DNA of 58,640 nucleotides from Bacillota bacterium (GCA_009780135.1 WRAP01000012.1:1-58640); one strand, 5' to 3'. Shown: positions 8,279-18,059, numbered from the stretch's first letter. Numbers and translations are program-made. Notes: a model not told the origin generated them from the sequence alone.

Positions 8279-8308
8279 ATTATATGTTTACGGTAATAAA
8301 TGTGTCAA
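8279..8308 (-). promoter_or_regulatory. sigma-A promoter for the M-box-mgtE transcript
   Basis: TTGACA (8303-8308) and TATAAT (8279-8284) on the minus strand are both perfect, with an 18-base spacer. The transcript would start near 8272 and run through about 65 bases before the aptamer. Confidence 0.85.
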
Positions 8309-8378
8309 CTGGAAAATCAAATATTTTTTCTTTTTCCTTATGTAATCCACATCTTAATAATTTAAGTTAAATTTTTGT

Positions 8379-8408
8379 TTGACATAAGCTAATACCTAAT
8401 TATATAAT
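8379..8408 (+). promoter_or_regulatory. sigma-A promoter for tRNA-Trp
   Basis: A perfect TTGACA (8379-8384), an 18-base spacer and a perfect TATAAT (8403-8408). The -10 box ends 12 bases before the first base of the tRNA. Confidence 0.88.
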
Positions 8409-8420
8409 ATTCTCGTGCGT

Positions 8421-8495
8421 AGGGGAGTGGCTCAACGGTAGAGTAGTGGTCTCCAAAACCATTGGTTGCGTGTTCGAATCGCGTCTCCCCTGCCA
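8421..8495 (+). tRNA. tRNA-Trp (anticodon CCA)
   Basis: The acceptor arms AGGGGAG and CTCCCCT pair over seven bases, followed by a G discriminator and an encoded CCA. The anticodon loop CTCCAAA places CCA at positions 34-36. The D arm (GCTC/GAGT) and T arm (loop TTCGAAT) are standard. Confidence 0.96.
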
Positions 8496-8537
8496 ATCAT
8501 AAGAGCAAGTAAATAAATAATCTTGCGATTTCTAATA

Positions 8538-8583
8538 AAATGACCTTCTTGTTAAGTATAGCAGGGGGGTCACTTTATTTTTA
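8538..8583 (+). terminator. possible terminator after tRNA-Trp
   Basis: AAATGACC can pair with GGTCACTT (one mismatch) around a long loop, followed by TATTTTT. This is weak, but it is the only candidate between the tRNA and the next promoter. Confidence 0.35.
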
Positions 8584-8602
8584 AAAACATATAAAAAAGA
8601 TG

Positions 8603-8631
8603 TTGACAAGCATACTTTTTTTTGGTATGGT
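8603..8631 (+). promoter_or_regulatory. sigma-A promoter for the large repeat lipoprotein
   Basis: A perfect TTGACA (8603-8608), 17 bases, then TATGGT (8626-8631). It leaves an untranslated leader of about 95 bases before the ATG at 8732, which has an AGGAG site. Confidence 0.65.
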
Positions 8632-8731
8632 GTAAATATATTAAAAAGGTGTTCTAAGTGTATAAAATTTTAGTCAATGGCGATTATGATAAATTTTAAT
8701 ATACTTCGCGCACAAATAGGAGAAAAAATAA

Positions 8732-11700
8732 ATGAAAAAAAACTTTAAAAAAGTTTTGGTAGTGTTACTAACTATAATGATGGCAGTAACATTATCTATA
8801 GCATTAACGGGATGTCCCGGCGGATTATCGGATGAAGCACAGGCTTTTATCTATGCTGTCGATGCTCTGCCTTCAGTTAATGCTTTAACGCTAGCAGACG
8901 AGCCACGACTTAATGAGGCTCAAGTACTGTGGGATGCGTTATCGACAGATGATAGAGAGGAAGAAAGCGTTATCGCTTCTAGAGCTACTCTTACAGCACT
9001 TCAAGCTCAGATTGTAACTCTACATGCTGATGCTTATCAAGCAGGGCTTGTTGCCGACCGTGCAACAGCTGTAACGACACTAAACACAGCGTTTGGTACT
9101 AGATTCCAAGAAACTAATTTCCGCTCGGCTCAGTGGACGCAATTACAAGGCTATTTAACTCAAGAAAGAGATGCTATAAATGCACTGACAACAAGAGCGG
9201 CAGTTGCGGCTTATACTACGAGTTGGGCAAGATTTGACGCAGTTCAGACTGACGCTGAAATTACGACGGCAGAAGTAGCGGCGGCTAGAACAACTAGAAT
9301 TGCTAGTATAAATAGTGCTTTTAGTGCAATTACTCCCGCACCAACAGGCAATGCTTTAACAATAATGCAAGCTCTTAGAGATGCTGCTATTGCCGAAGTT
9401 AACGCGTTAACAACTGTTGCGGCAATTGAAGCATTCGACCAAGCAGCTAGATTTGTTACCATAAACGCAGTTCCTACAGAGTTAGAAAGCCGTAGAAATA
9501 CTGTAAACAATGCGGTAACAGCTTTAACTCAAGCTCATTTTAGCACAGCTAACTGGACAAGAATTACTAATTATAGAGATAACGCTATAACAGCTATTAA
9601 CGGCTTAACTACTCATCAAGCACTTATGGCTTGGCAAGCGGCTCCTGTAGTTACTAATATAAATGCAGTTCTTAATCGTGTACAAGAAATTAACGCTGAT
9701 ATTGCTACATTATTTGCTGTTACTATTAACGCAGAAAATTGGAATACTCATAGAGTTACATATAATGCTATAAGAACAAATATCGGAGGTTTAGTAGAAG
9801 GCCAAACAATTCCTCAAGCTAATTTAGACAACTTGGCTACAGTAAACACAAGATTACTAACAGCCGAAACTACTTATAGAAGTAACAGAATAAATGCTCT
9901 TTATGCTCAATTAGTTACAGGCGATAGAGAATTAGCGATTGATGTTGTAGTAGCAGATATCAATATGCAACAAGGAGTAAATGTCGGTCCTATTTGGACA
10001 GATATTATCTCTTCGTTAAATAGATTTGCCGAATTAGTAAATCAAGATGCCGAAGAAGGTGTTCATGCAACCTTAGTAATGGCAAGAGCCACTCGGTATA
10101 ACTATGGTTTATTGTTTAATATGGTAGGCGTATTAAACGCTTTAGATGTTTATATTGCTGGCAGAGAGTTTCATTTTGACTTTAATGCTACTAACTGGGC
10201 ATTAGCTCAAGTTGCTTTAGAGGGTGTCAGGGCTGATATTCGTGCTTTAGCTACAACTGAGGCAATAGCAGAGTTTAATATATCTACAGCAGTAACGACA
10301 GCAACAGCTAATATTGCAAGACTGCAAGAATTGTTTGTTGGTGGCGAAGAAAATAGAGTAATCAGAAATACAGGTGCGGGTTATTTAGGTTTTGGTGTTA
10401 CAGGTGGAGGAGTTGCTGATCCGTTTATGGCTTTCCGTCTAAACGACGAAGAGGAACTTGTAACAACTGCTTTATCTACTGCTGCTCATAGAGAGATTCC
10501 AGACAGCGACTTTATTGTAGATTATATATTGTTACATGTTTATAGACAAGAATTCTGCGAAGAAACCTTAACACATGGTGAATCTATACGAGTAGGTAGC
10601 CGTAGAATTTATTGGCAATTTCGTCGTAATGAAGCGGGTTTAATTTTAAATACAGTAGGCAGATATGATGGTCTAGGTGCGGATGGTACTGGTACAAACA
10701 TTACCTTCGCCGGTTGGATTGCTCATAGTGCTCCTGATATGGATTTAGTAATTTGCTATTTAACAGGTGCTATACTAGAAGGTACAGGTACAGTAGCACA
10801 AGGCGGAGCGAGCGGCATAACGCATGTTGATGTATGGCCGGGAGCTGCCGCAATTTTAGAAGCAGCTATGGGAGTTCCTCATCCTACGACACCGGCTGCT
10901 AATGCTGTTAGATTTGCTAATTATTATGTAAGAACTCAACTTGTTCCTAGAGAAGAAGCTAATGTTAGAAGAAGCCCAATATCTGAACCATTTAGAAACA
11001 ACAGAGCAGCAGCAGCGGCTCCGGGCATGGATGTATTTACTGCTCCTGCTCCTCCGGTTTGGGGTGGTGCTATACATCCGTATGTAGAGGCTGCTAATGC
11101 GTTTATTGTATCTGCCACTAATATCGAAGCTAATTTATCTAATATAATTTATACCAATATTCCAACAGGTACAGCGTCTTTAGCACTTATAACTGCGGCT
11201 CAAGGATTGCAACAAGCTATAAATATGGAACATGGTGTAATAGTTGATAGAACCGCAGCAATGCGTGCTCATGTAGCTGCAGCATATGCTAGATTCCAAC
11301 AACTAGAGCAAGGCTTAATAGCTGAATTTGACAGGCTTGTGAATTTAATTCCATCGGAAATTACAGCAGCAAATGCCGAAACGGCGGTTGCACCGGCTTC
11401 AGTTGCGTTAGCCCATTTTGATACGCTAATGGAACGCACGCAATATATGATAGATCGTGCAGTTCTTGATGCTGCACTGGCGGCTATAGACCAACACCTT
11501 ACTTTAACGGTAGTAGAGCTTGCGTTCTTGGCGGCAGTTGATGCTATAGCTTATGCCGTAAGACCATCTTGTACTTATGTATGCGAATATGTATGTGACG
11601 AAGAGGGCGACTGCGAAGAAGAGTGTGCGTATATATGCGACCACTTAGTATGTGATTGCGTGGCAGAAATAGTCGTACACTTCCCAGGATTTAATCCGCA

Positions 11701-12511
11701 TGGTGCAGATTCTTGGGGTTATATCGCTAGAGCTCAAGGACTTATGGCAGATATGCCAAATAGAGAAAGAGAGCAGAGCGATCAAACAAGAATAGATAAC
11801 GCTATTGCTCAATTAACAGGCTATATAGTTGAATATAATAGGCAACAAAGACTAGGAAGAACACCTCCTCCTTGGACTGGTAATGCATCCGGAGATACCA
11901 ACGCCTTGTTTAGAACAGGCTTTGCCGCAGGTGGCAGAGGAAATCTTACCGGTATGCGTGGTAACCAATTAGGCACTACTTGGATGGTAGAAAGACAAGA
12001 GTTTATAAAAGGTGTACAGGTATTTATATTCTTATGCGAAGGTATAACAGCGGCAGATACTAGAGGTATAGTGCCTGGTAATGTTTCTAACGAAGTACCT
12101 GTGGCAGAGCGAGATGCAAATGCAATCAATGCATCAATAGGTTACTTCTGGGTTGTTTATGGGCGTAAGCACTCACTTACAACAGGAACATATCTACAGA
12201 TTGTAAACAGCGATTTCTTTGATGAAAATGCTCAAAGAATAGATGGCTATCCTGCCGACAGAGTTTGGCAGTGGGGTGGCGGTGCAGGCAATTCATGGGG
12301 TGCTCCAGGTATCAACTTCGACCGTGTTGTAACTCGTGCAATAACGGATGCAGACATACATGAGTTTACAAGCGGAACACTAGATGTAAGATGGGCGGCA
12401 AGAATTGTAACTTATAGCGATGCATTAAGACCTAATATACCTCAACAATGGCTAACAGGTCCTATAAGCGGAGCGTCAGAAGGCTTTACTCGCATAACAT
12501 TTACAAACTAA
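8732..12511 (+). CDS. large repeat-containing surface lipoprotein with a cysteine-rich insert
   Basis: 1259 residues. The signal peptide ends in the lipobox ALTGC (Cys28), so the mature protein is lipid-anchored outside the membrane. Residues 35-100 form one unit of the helical surface-protein repeat (IYAVDALPSVNALTLADE, then ALSTDDR). Further repeats of the type FxxxNFRxAxWxxLxxxxxxxRDAINALTT follow to about residue 500. Both repeat types recur in the giant protein at 23002, so the two are related. Residues 946-977 contain eleven cysteines in a short acidic stretch (CTYVCEYVCDEEGDC, then CEEECAYICDHLVCDC order), suggesting metal binding or disulfides. The C-terminal 200 residues form a separate, unrecognised domain. 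It is probably an adhesin-like or structural surface protein; this is inference. Confidence 0.8.
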   Translation: MKKNFKKVLVVLLTIMMAVTLSIALTGCPGGLSDEAQAFIYAVDALPSVNALTLADEPRLNEAQVLWDALSTDDREEESVIASRATLTALQAQIVTLHADAYQAGLVADRATAVTTLNTAFGTRFQETNFRSAQWTQLQGYLTQERDAINALTTRAAVAAYTTSWARFDAVQTDAEITTAEVAAARTTRIASINSAFSAITPAPTGNALTIMQALRDAAIAEVNALTTVAAIEAFDQAARFVTINAVPTELESRRNTVNNAVTALTQAHFSTANWTRITNYRDNAITAINGLTTHQALMAWQAAPVVTNINAVLNRVQEINADIATLFAVTINAENWNTHRVTYNAIRTNIGGLVEGQTIPQANLDNLATVNTRLLTAETTYRSNRINALYAQLVTGDRELAIDVVVADINMQQGVNVGPIWTDIISSLNRFAELVNQDAEEGVHATLVMARATRYNYGLLFNMVGVLNALDVYIAGREFHFDFNATNWALAQVALEGVRADIRALATTEAIAEFNISTAVTTATANIARLQELFVGGEENRVIRNTGAGYLGFGVTGGGVADPFMAFRLNDEEELVTTALSTAAHREIPDSDFIVDYILLHVYRQEFCEETLTHGESIRVGSRRIYWQFRRNEAGLILNTVGRYDGLGADGTGTNITFAGWIAHSAPDMDLVICYLTGAILEGTGTVAQGGASGITHVDVWPGAAAILEAAMGVPHPTTPAANAVRFANYYVRTQLVPREEANVRRSPISEPFRNNRAAAAAPGMDVFTAPAPPVWGGAIHPYVEAANAFIVSATNIEANLSNIIYTNIPTGTASLALITAAQGLQQAINMEHGVIVDRTAAMRAHVAAAYARFQQLEQGLIAEFDRLVNLIPSEITAANAETAVAPASVALAHFDTLMERTQYMIDRAVLDAALAAIDQHLTLTVVELAFLAAVDAIAYAVRPSCTYVCEYVCDEEGDCEEECAYICDHLVCDCVAEIVVHFPGFNPHGADSWGYIARAQGLMADMPNREREQSDQTRIDNAIAQLTGYIVEYNRQQRLGRTPPPWTGNASGDTNALFRTGFAAGGRGNLTGMRGNQLGTTWMVERQEFIKGVQVFIFLCEGITAADTRGIVPGNVSNEVPVAERDANAINASIGYFWVVYGRKHSLTTGTYLQIVNSDFFDENAQRIDGYPADRVWQWGGGAGNSWGAPGINFDRVVTRAITDADIHEFTSGTLDVRWAARIVTYSDALRPNIPQQWLTGPISGASEGFTRITFTN

Positions 12512-12540
12512 CTTATAAAATTCAATAAGAACTAAAACAA

Positions 12541-12577
12541 CAAAAAGTGCCAATACAAATTGTATTGGCACTTTTTG
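12541..12577. terminator. perfect-palindrome terminator after the repeat lipoprotein
   Basis: CAAAAAGTGCCAATACAA and its exact complement flank a single central base, ending in TTTTTG. It is bidirectional in appearance and closes the 8732 transcript. Confidence 0.85.
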
Positions 12578-12601
12578 TTAAAAAATTGTTGTTTAATTTG
12601 T

Positions 12602-12630
12602 TTGACCCCCTTAAATCGAAGTGGTATACT
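12602..12630 (+). promoter_or_regulatory. sigma-A promoter for nifJ
   Basis: TTGACC (12602-12607), a 17-base spacer and TATACT (12625-12630). It leaves a leader of about 60 bases before the GGAGG site at 12682. Confidence 0.78.
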
Positions 12631-12697
12631 ACTATCATACTTTCTCGCTAGGGGGTAAAATTTTTGCGAGATTTCACTTTTGGAGGTACCCAATAAA

Positions 12698-15600
12698 ATG
12701 GGCAAGAAAATGACAATCGACGGCAACAAGGCCGCATCACACATAGCATACGCTTTTAGTGAAGTAGCTGCGATTTATCCTATCACGCCGTCATCAACAA
12801 TGGCAGAGTATGCCGATGAATGGGCGGCAACTGGCCGTAAAAATATGTTCGGACAAGTTCTTCGCTTAGCCGAAATGCAATCAGAAGCAGGTGCGGCGGC
12901 ATCTGTACACGGTAGCTTACAAGCAGGTGCGTTAACTACAACCTATACTGCATCTCAAGGGTTATTACTAATGATACCCACGATGTACAAAATTTCGGGT
13001 GAAATGATGCCTACGGTTTTTCATGTTAGTGCTAGAGCATTAGCTGCTCATGCGTTATCAATATTCGGCGATCATCAAGATGTTATGGCTTGTCGTCAAA
13101 CCGGTTTTGCAATGCTTAGTAGCAACTCGGTTCAAGAAGCTATGGATTTAGCACTTGTGGCTCATTTAGCAACTTTAAAAGCTAGAGTTCCGTTCCTTCA
13201 TTTTTTTGATGGCTTTAGAACCTCTGCTGAGGTTAGTAAAATTGACGGTATTGACTACGAAGAAATCCTTCCTCTAGTTGATATGAAAGATATTGAGGAT
13301 TTTAGAAACCGTGCATTAAATCCTGACCATCCGGTAGAAAAAGGTACTGCTCAAAATCCCGACACTTACTTCCAAAACAGAGAAGCGGCTAACAATCATT
13401 ATAATGCAACTCCGGCTATTGTTAAAGAAATGATGGTAAAGGTAAGTAAATTAACCGGTCGCAAGTACGAATTATTCCAATATGTTGGGCACGCTCAGCC
13501 AGAAGAGATTATTATAATGATGGGTTCTGGTGCAGAAACTGCAGAAGAAACAGTTAATTATTTAGTTAAACAAGGTAGAAAAGTTGGTCTTATTAAAGTT
13601 AGATTATACCGTCCGTTTAGCGTTAAAGATTTTGTAGATTCTATTCCTAAATCAGTTAAGAGAATTGCGGTGCTTGATCGTACTAAAGAGCCGGGCGCTC
13701 ATGCAGAGCCTTTATTTAGCGATGTTTGTACAGCTTTATTTGAGGTTGGCAAAACAGATGTTAAAGTTATCGGTGGTCGTTACGGATTAGGTAGTAAAGA
13801 GTTTACACCAAGTACTGTAAATGCTGTTTATGAAAATTTAGCGGGTCCTATGAAAAACCACTTTACTGTAGGTATCAATGACGATGTGAGCAATACTAGT
13901 ATACCGGTTAGCACTCAAATTAACTCCAGTCCTGAGGGCACTACAAGATGTAAATTCTACGGTATTGGCGGAGACGGAACGGTTGGCGCTAACAAAAACG
14001 CTATCGAAATTATTGGTGATAATACAAATATGTATGCTCAAGCGTATTTTGAGTACGATTCTAAAAAATCGGGTGGATTTACAGTTTCTCACCTTAGGTT
14101 TGGTAATCAACCGATACAATCAACTTATCTATTAGATGTTACAGATTTCTCAGCTTGTCATAATCCAAGCTATGTAACTCGCTACGATATGGTTAGCGCT
14201 GTTAGAGAAGGCGGTACATTTGTTTTAAATTGCCCTTGGAATGAAGCCGAGTTAGAAAAACAACTTCCAGCTAAATACAAGCAAGTTATTGCTAAAAACA
14301 AACTTAAATTCTATATCATAGATGCTCTAAAAATTGCTAAAGCGGCCGGTCAAAAACAAATCAACGGTGTTATGCAAGCGGTTTTCTTTAAGTTAGCAGA
14401 CATTATCCCTTATGATGAAGCTGTTAAACATATGAAAGCTATGATAGTGGAAACCTATGGACATAAAGGTCAAGCGGTTATAGATAGCAACTACGCTACT
14501 ATTGATAACGCTATTCCAGGTTTAAAAGAGGTTAATGTTCCTGCATCTTGGGCAACTGCTAAAGACGGTGCGACAGAAAAAGATAACTCTAAAGACCCAT
14601 ATTATCAAAAATTTATTAAACCTATTATGGCAAAACAAGGCGATATGCTTCCTGTTTCTACATTCGAATTCGACGGTACTGTTCCTACAGGTACAACTCA
14701 ATTCGAGAAAAGGGGTGTTGCGGCATTTGTTCCTAAATGGATACATGAAAATTGTATTCAATGTAATATTTGTTCGTTTGTTTGTCCCCATGCTACAGTA
14801 AGACCTTTCTTACTAGATGCTAAGCAAAAAGCAAAAGCACCTAAAGGCATGGTTACAATCCCGACTAAGCCAGATTTAGGTTACGATTATCGTCTTCAAG
14901 TTTCTACACTAGATTGTATGGGCTGTGGAAGCTGTGCTAATGTATGTCCAAGTAAACAAAAAGCACTAGAAATGGTGCCTTTTGCCGAAGGTGCTACAAA
15001 GCAAGAAGAGGAAAATTGGAATTATTGCTCTACTATCACTAATCCTGATGTATCAGCGAAAGCTAATCCATTAACTGTTAAAGGCAGTCAATTCTTGCGT
15101 CCGTTATTTGAGTTTTCAGCAGCTTGTGCAGGCTGCGGCGAAACTCCTTATGTAAAACTCTTAACTCAATTATACGGCGACCGTATGGTTATTGGTAATG
15201 CAACAGGCTGCTCTAGTATTTACGGTGGTAGTTCTCCAAGCTGTCCTTATACTAAAAATGATAAGGGCCAAGGGCCTGCGTGGGCAAACTCATTATTCGA
15301 AGATACTGCAGAATTTGTTTATGGTTTTCAATTAGCATATCATCAACGCACAGCAATGCTTAAAGAATATATCCAAAAAGCAGATAAGCTAGGTGTTGCT
15401 AATCCGCTTAAAGGTGCATTTATTGATTGGTTAAATAACCATAAGGACGGCGAAGGTAGTAAAAAAGCGGCTACAGCTATTAAAGAAGCACTTCCTAAAG
15501 CACTTAAAGATTCTAAAGGTGAACTTAAAGAGGTGTTAGAATATATAAATAAGGCACAAGATGTTTTAGTTAAAAAATCCCTTTGGGCATTCGGCGGCGA

Positions 15601-16228
15601 CGGCTGGGCATACGACATTGGCTTTGGCGGTGTAGACCATGTATTAGCTATGGGCGAAGATGTTAATATGCTTGTTATGGATACAGAGGTGTATTCTAAT
15701 ACTGGCGGACAAGCGTCTAAGGCTACTCCGACAGGCTCTACTGCTAAATTTGCTTATGCCGGTATGCGTACAGTTAAAAAAGATTTAGGTCAAATGATGA
15801 TGAGCTACGGCAATGTATATGTTGCTCAAGTCTGTACAGGCGATGCTAAAATGAATGCTCATGTAATTCAAGCGTTGGCCGAAGCGGAGGCTTATCCGGG
15901 ACCTTCTGTTGTAATTGCTTACTCTACTTGTATCAACCATGGTATAGATATGTCTAAAGGTATTGAGCAAGGTAAAAAGGCTGTTGAGGCTGGCTACTGG
16001 ACTCTTTATAGATATGACCCTCGCAGAATTGCTCAAGGCTTAAATCCGTTCCAGCTAGACTCTAAAGATCCAACAGGCAGCTATAGAGAATTTATAGAAT
16101 CTGAAAAACGCTATACTGCAGTTAAGCTTACGGCCGGTGAAGAAAAAATGGAAGAGCTATTTACTCAGGCTGAAAAAGAAGCAAAAGCTAAATTTGAAGT
16201 TTATAAGCATATGGCTGATAAGAAATAA
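12698..16228 (+). CDS. nifJ: pyruvate:ferredoxin (flavodoxin) oxidoreductase
   Basis: A single-chain homodimeric enzyme converting pyruvate and CoA to acetyl-CoA, CO2 and reduced ferredoxin, the central step of anaerobic pyruvate use. I place the start at the ATG at 12698, 11 bases after GGAGG; a TTG at 12680 overlaps that site and is unlikely. At 1176 residues all domains are present: the N-terminal MTIDGNKAASHIAYAFSE and YPITPSS, two 4Fe-4S motifs (CIQCNICSFVCP near residue 685 and CMGCGSCANVCP near 740), the proximal-cluster cysteines in CAGCGET and NATGCSSIYGG, and the TPP site GDGWAYDIGFGG with DTEVYSNTGGQASK. It has its own promoter and terminator, so it is a single-gene transcript. Confidence 0.98.
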   Translation: MGKKMTIDGNKAASHIAYAFSEVAAIYPITPSSTMAEYADEWAATGRKNMFGQVLRLAEMQSEAGAAASVHGSLQAGALTTTYTASQGLLLMIPTMYKISGEMMPTVFHVSARALAAHALSIFGDHQDVMACRQTGFAMLSSNSVQEAMDLALVAHLATLKARVPFLHFFDGFRTSAEVSKIDGIDYEEILPLVDMKDIEDFRNRALNPDHPVEKGTAQNPDTYFQNREAANNHYNATPAIVKEMMVKVSKLTGRKYELFQYVGHAQPEEIIIMMGSGAETAEETVNYLVKQGRKVGLIKVRLYRPFSVKDFVDSIPKSVKRIAVLDRTKEPGAHAEPLFSDVCTALFEVGKTDVKVIGGRYGLGSKEFTPSTVNAVYENLAGPMKNHFTVGINDDVSNTSIPVSTQINSSPEGTTRCKFYGIGGDGTVGANKNAIEIIGDNTNMYAQAYFEYDSKKSGGFTVSHLRFGNQPIQSTYLLDVTDFSACHNPSYVTRYDMVSAVREGGTFVLNCPWNEAELEKQLPAKYKQVIAKNKLKFYIIDALKIAKAAGQKQINGVMQAVFFKLADIIPYDEAVKHMKAMIVETYGHKGQAVIDSNYATIDNAIPGLKEVNVPASWATAKDGATEKDNSKDPYYQKFIKPIMAKQGDMLPVSTFEFDGTVPTGTTQFEKRGVAAFVPKWIHENCIQCNICSFVCPHATVRPFLLDAKQKAKAPKGMVTIPTKPDLGYDYRLQVSTLDCMGCGSCANVCPSKQKALEMVPFAEGATKQEEENWNYCSTITNPDVSAKANPLTVKGSQFLRPLFEFSAACAGCGETPYVKLLTQLYGDRMVIGNATGCSSIYGGSSPSCPYTKNDKGQGPAWANSLFEDTAEFVYGFQLAYHQRTAMLKEYIQKADKLGVANPLKGAFIDWLNNHKDGEGSKKAATAIKEALPKALKDSKGELKEVLEYINKAQDVLVKKSLWAFGGDGWAYDIGFGGVDHVLAMGEDVNMLVMDTEVYSNTGGQASKATPTGSTAKFAYAGMRTVKKDLGQMMMSYGNVYVAQVCTGDAKMNAHVIQALAEAEAYPGPSVVIAYSTCINHGIDMSKGIEQGKKAVEAGYWTLYRYDPRRIAQGLNPFQLDSKDPTGSYREFIESEKRYTAVKLTAGEEKMEELFTQAEKEAKAKFEVYKHMADKK

Positions 16229-16486
16229 ATTAAAAGCTATAATATGCAAATTACAAATTAAAGACTCAGTTATAGATTATCAACAATTTGTAGTTTGTGT
16301 TTTGTTAGCTATACTTATATAATGTAAGGTAATATAAAAAACCGCATGAGGATAACATTTTTGTCCTTGTGCGTTTTTTTAATAGTGTTTTTCTTTTGTA
16401 AATTTTACTTTACAAATCAATAAATATGTGCTATATTACAATTTGTATATTATAAAATACAATTATTTTGGATTTCTCACATCATT
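16229..16486. other. intergenic region nifJ to VTC gene
   Basis: It contains an ATTACAAATTA element (16247-16260) and the nifJ terminator at 16343-16380. The AT-rich stretch before the VTC start has a TACAAT that could be a -10 box, but no good -35 or Shine-Dalgarno site. Confidence 0.5.
16343..16380 (+). terminator. intrinsic terminator of nifJ
   Basis: CGCATGAGGA pairs (two G-U) with TCCTTGTGCG around TAACATTTTTG and is followed by seven Ts. Confidence 0.85.
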
Positions 16487-17206
16487 ATGAACTTTATTAC
16501 AAGAACCGAAACTAAATATTTGGTACATACGGAGGTTTTTGGGGCTGTTTGCCTTGAGTTATTGCCGTACCTAGAAAAAGATAGATATTTTTTTTATAGG
16601 GTACACAATATTTATTTTGATAACGATAACGACTTAGTTATAACCCGTTCGCTAGAGCGTCCGCAATATAAAGAAAAATTGCGGGTAAGAATGTACGAGC
16701 ACGAAGGAAATCATTTTCAGGACGCTTGTATAGAATTAAAGAAAAAGCATCAAGGAGTGGTTTATAAACGCAGAAGAAAGTTATCGCTAGACGAAGCTAG
16801 GCAGGTTTTAGATAGTGGGGCGGAGAGTATTGATAATAGGTGCCAAATACTCAACGAGATATTGTATTTTGCAAAAAAAACAGAATGCTATCCAAAAATT
16901 TATCTTGGGTATGATAGATATTCTTATTTTGCTAAAGGTAATCCTGATTTGCGATTAACATTTGATACAAATATTGTAAGCCGTAGAGAAAATTTAGCTT
17001 TTGTTAGCTCGGCTAGCGACAGCGAGCCATTGCTTAAAGACTTCTTTATAATGGAAATAAAAATATCCAGTAGCTATCCGCTATGGCTTACAAAAATTCT
17101 AAACAAATATAAAATATATCCTACATCGTTTTCTAAATACGGAAAAATGTTTGTTAAAGAAAACGAAAAACAAAACGGAAATCAAAAATTAAAGGAGAGT
17201 GCTTAA
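16487..17206 (+). CDS. VTC-domain (polyphosphate polymerase-like) protein
   Basis: A 239-residue tunnel-fold protein of the VTC domain family. Visible basic and acidic residues of the beta-barrel tunnel are in ETKYL, RVHNIYFDN, KEKLRVRMY, CIELKKKHQGVVYKRR, YLGYDRYSY, LRLTFDTNI, IMEIKIS and the C-terminal SFSKYGKM. In eukaryotes the domain polymerises polyphosphate from ATP; bacterial members are less well defined. The stop codon is directly followed by the start of the DUF4956 gene, the usual partner, so the two work as a pair at the membrane. No Shine-Dalgarno site is evident upstream of its ATG. Confidence 0.88.
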   Translation: MNFITRTETKYLVHTEVFGAVCLELLPYLEKDRYFFYRVHNIYFDNDNDLVITRSLERPQYKEKLRVRMYEHEGNHFQDACIELKKKHQGVVYKRRRKLSLDEARQVLDSGAESIDNRCQILNEILYFAKKTECYPKIYLGYDRYSYFAKGNPDLRLTFDTNIVSRRENLAFVSSASDSEPLLKDFFIMEIKISSSYPLWLTKILNKYKIYPTSFSKYGKMFVKENEKQNGNQKLKESA

Positions 17207-17899
17207 ATGCTAGAACCAATTTTCGAAAATGGTGTAATAACAATCGGTAGTTTATTTATAGCTTGGGGTGTAGCCCTAATTTGCGGAATTGCTGTAACGG
17301 TAGCATACCGCATAAAAAATAGAAATTATTCTAAAAATCTTATAGTATCGCTGATACTTTTTCCACTTATTACTCAAACGGTTGTAATGCTTGTTAATCG
17401 AGCAGGCGAAAATGATATGGCAACTTTTGGCGTAGGTGTAGCTATTGCCGGTGTTTTTGGGCTTGTACGCTTTAGAAGCATTCAAGGTAACAGTAGAGAA
17501 ATTAGCTGTGTATTTTTAGCAATGGCAATAGGTATTGCTCTCGGGGTAGGTTATGTATGGTTTGCTCTAATTTTTACAGCAGTAGCGGGGACTGTTTTTG
17601 TAGGGTTTAAGCTATTGCCGTTTAAGGGCGAAATTAAAGAGAGTGAGCTTAAAATAACAGTTCCAGAGGATGCGGAATTTGAAATTGAATTTGAAAAAAT
17701 TATAAAAAAACATACGGCAGTAATGCGTTTAACATCTGTTAAAACTGTTAAAATGGGAAGTTTATTTGAAGTTACATATCGCATCACATTAAAAGACGAA
17801 AACAAACGGAAACCTTTAATAGACGAACTGCGTGTAATAAACGGAAACCTGCCGATTTTCTATCATAATATAATTTTAGAAGAAAGAGACGGATTATAA
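17207..17899 (+). CDS. DUF4956 membrane protein
   Basis: 230 residues with four or so membrane helices in the first 145 residues, the conserved GVGVAIAGVFGLVRFRSIQGNSREI block, and a soluble C-terminal alpha/beta domain of about 80 residues. This is the DUF4956 architecture that is normally encoded next to VTC-domain proteins. It begins at the base after the VTC stop codon, with the AAAGGAG site inside the end of that gene, so translation is probably coupled. It may anchor or regulate the VTC protein. The function is not established. Confidence 0.88.
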   Translation: MLEPIFENGVITIGSLFIAWGVALICGIAVTVAYRIKNRNYSKNLIVSLILFPLITQTVVMLVNRAGENDMATFGVGVAIAGVFGLVRFRSIQGNSREISCVFLAMAIGIALGVGYVWFALIFTAVAGTVFVGFKLLPFKGEIKESELKITVPEDAEFEIEFEKIIKKHTAVMRLTSVKTVKMGSLFEVTYRITLKDENKRKPLIDELRVINGNLPIFYHNIILEERDGL

Positions 17900-17914
17900 A
17901 AATCAAAAACTAAG

Positions 17915-17960
17915 AATGAGGAATTAAGGATTTATTAAATCTTTGATTCCTCATTTTTTT
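17915..17960 (+). terminator. terminator of the VTC-DUF4956 operon
   Basis: AATGAGGAAT pairs perfectly with ATTCCTCATT, followed by a T-run. Confidence 0.8.
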
Positions 17961-18030
17961 ATTGCAAAAATTTTATGTATTGTATATTTTCTATAAGTAG
18001 GAATCAACAATTTCTCATTGTATTTTTAGT

Positions 18031-18059
18031 TTGACATACTATGTCGTTTATTGTATAAT
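18031..18059 (+). promoter_or_regulatory. consensus sigma-A promoter abutting a start codon (leaderless)
   Basis: A perfect TTGACA (18031-18036), a 17-base spacer and a perfect TATAAT (18054-18059). The ATG at 18071 begins only 11 bases after the -10 box, so the RNA would start at or within a few bases of the start codon. Confidence 0.88.

Noticed and set aside
12680-12697. TTG start for nifJ at 12680
   Set aside because: The codon overlaps the GGAGG ribosome binding site. The ATG at 12698 is correctly spaced and matches family starts.
12532-12744. Minus-strand frame across the nifJ promoter
   Set aside because: It covers a terminator, a promoter and the start of nifJ. It is a shadow.
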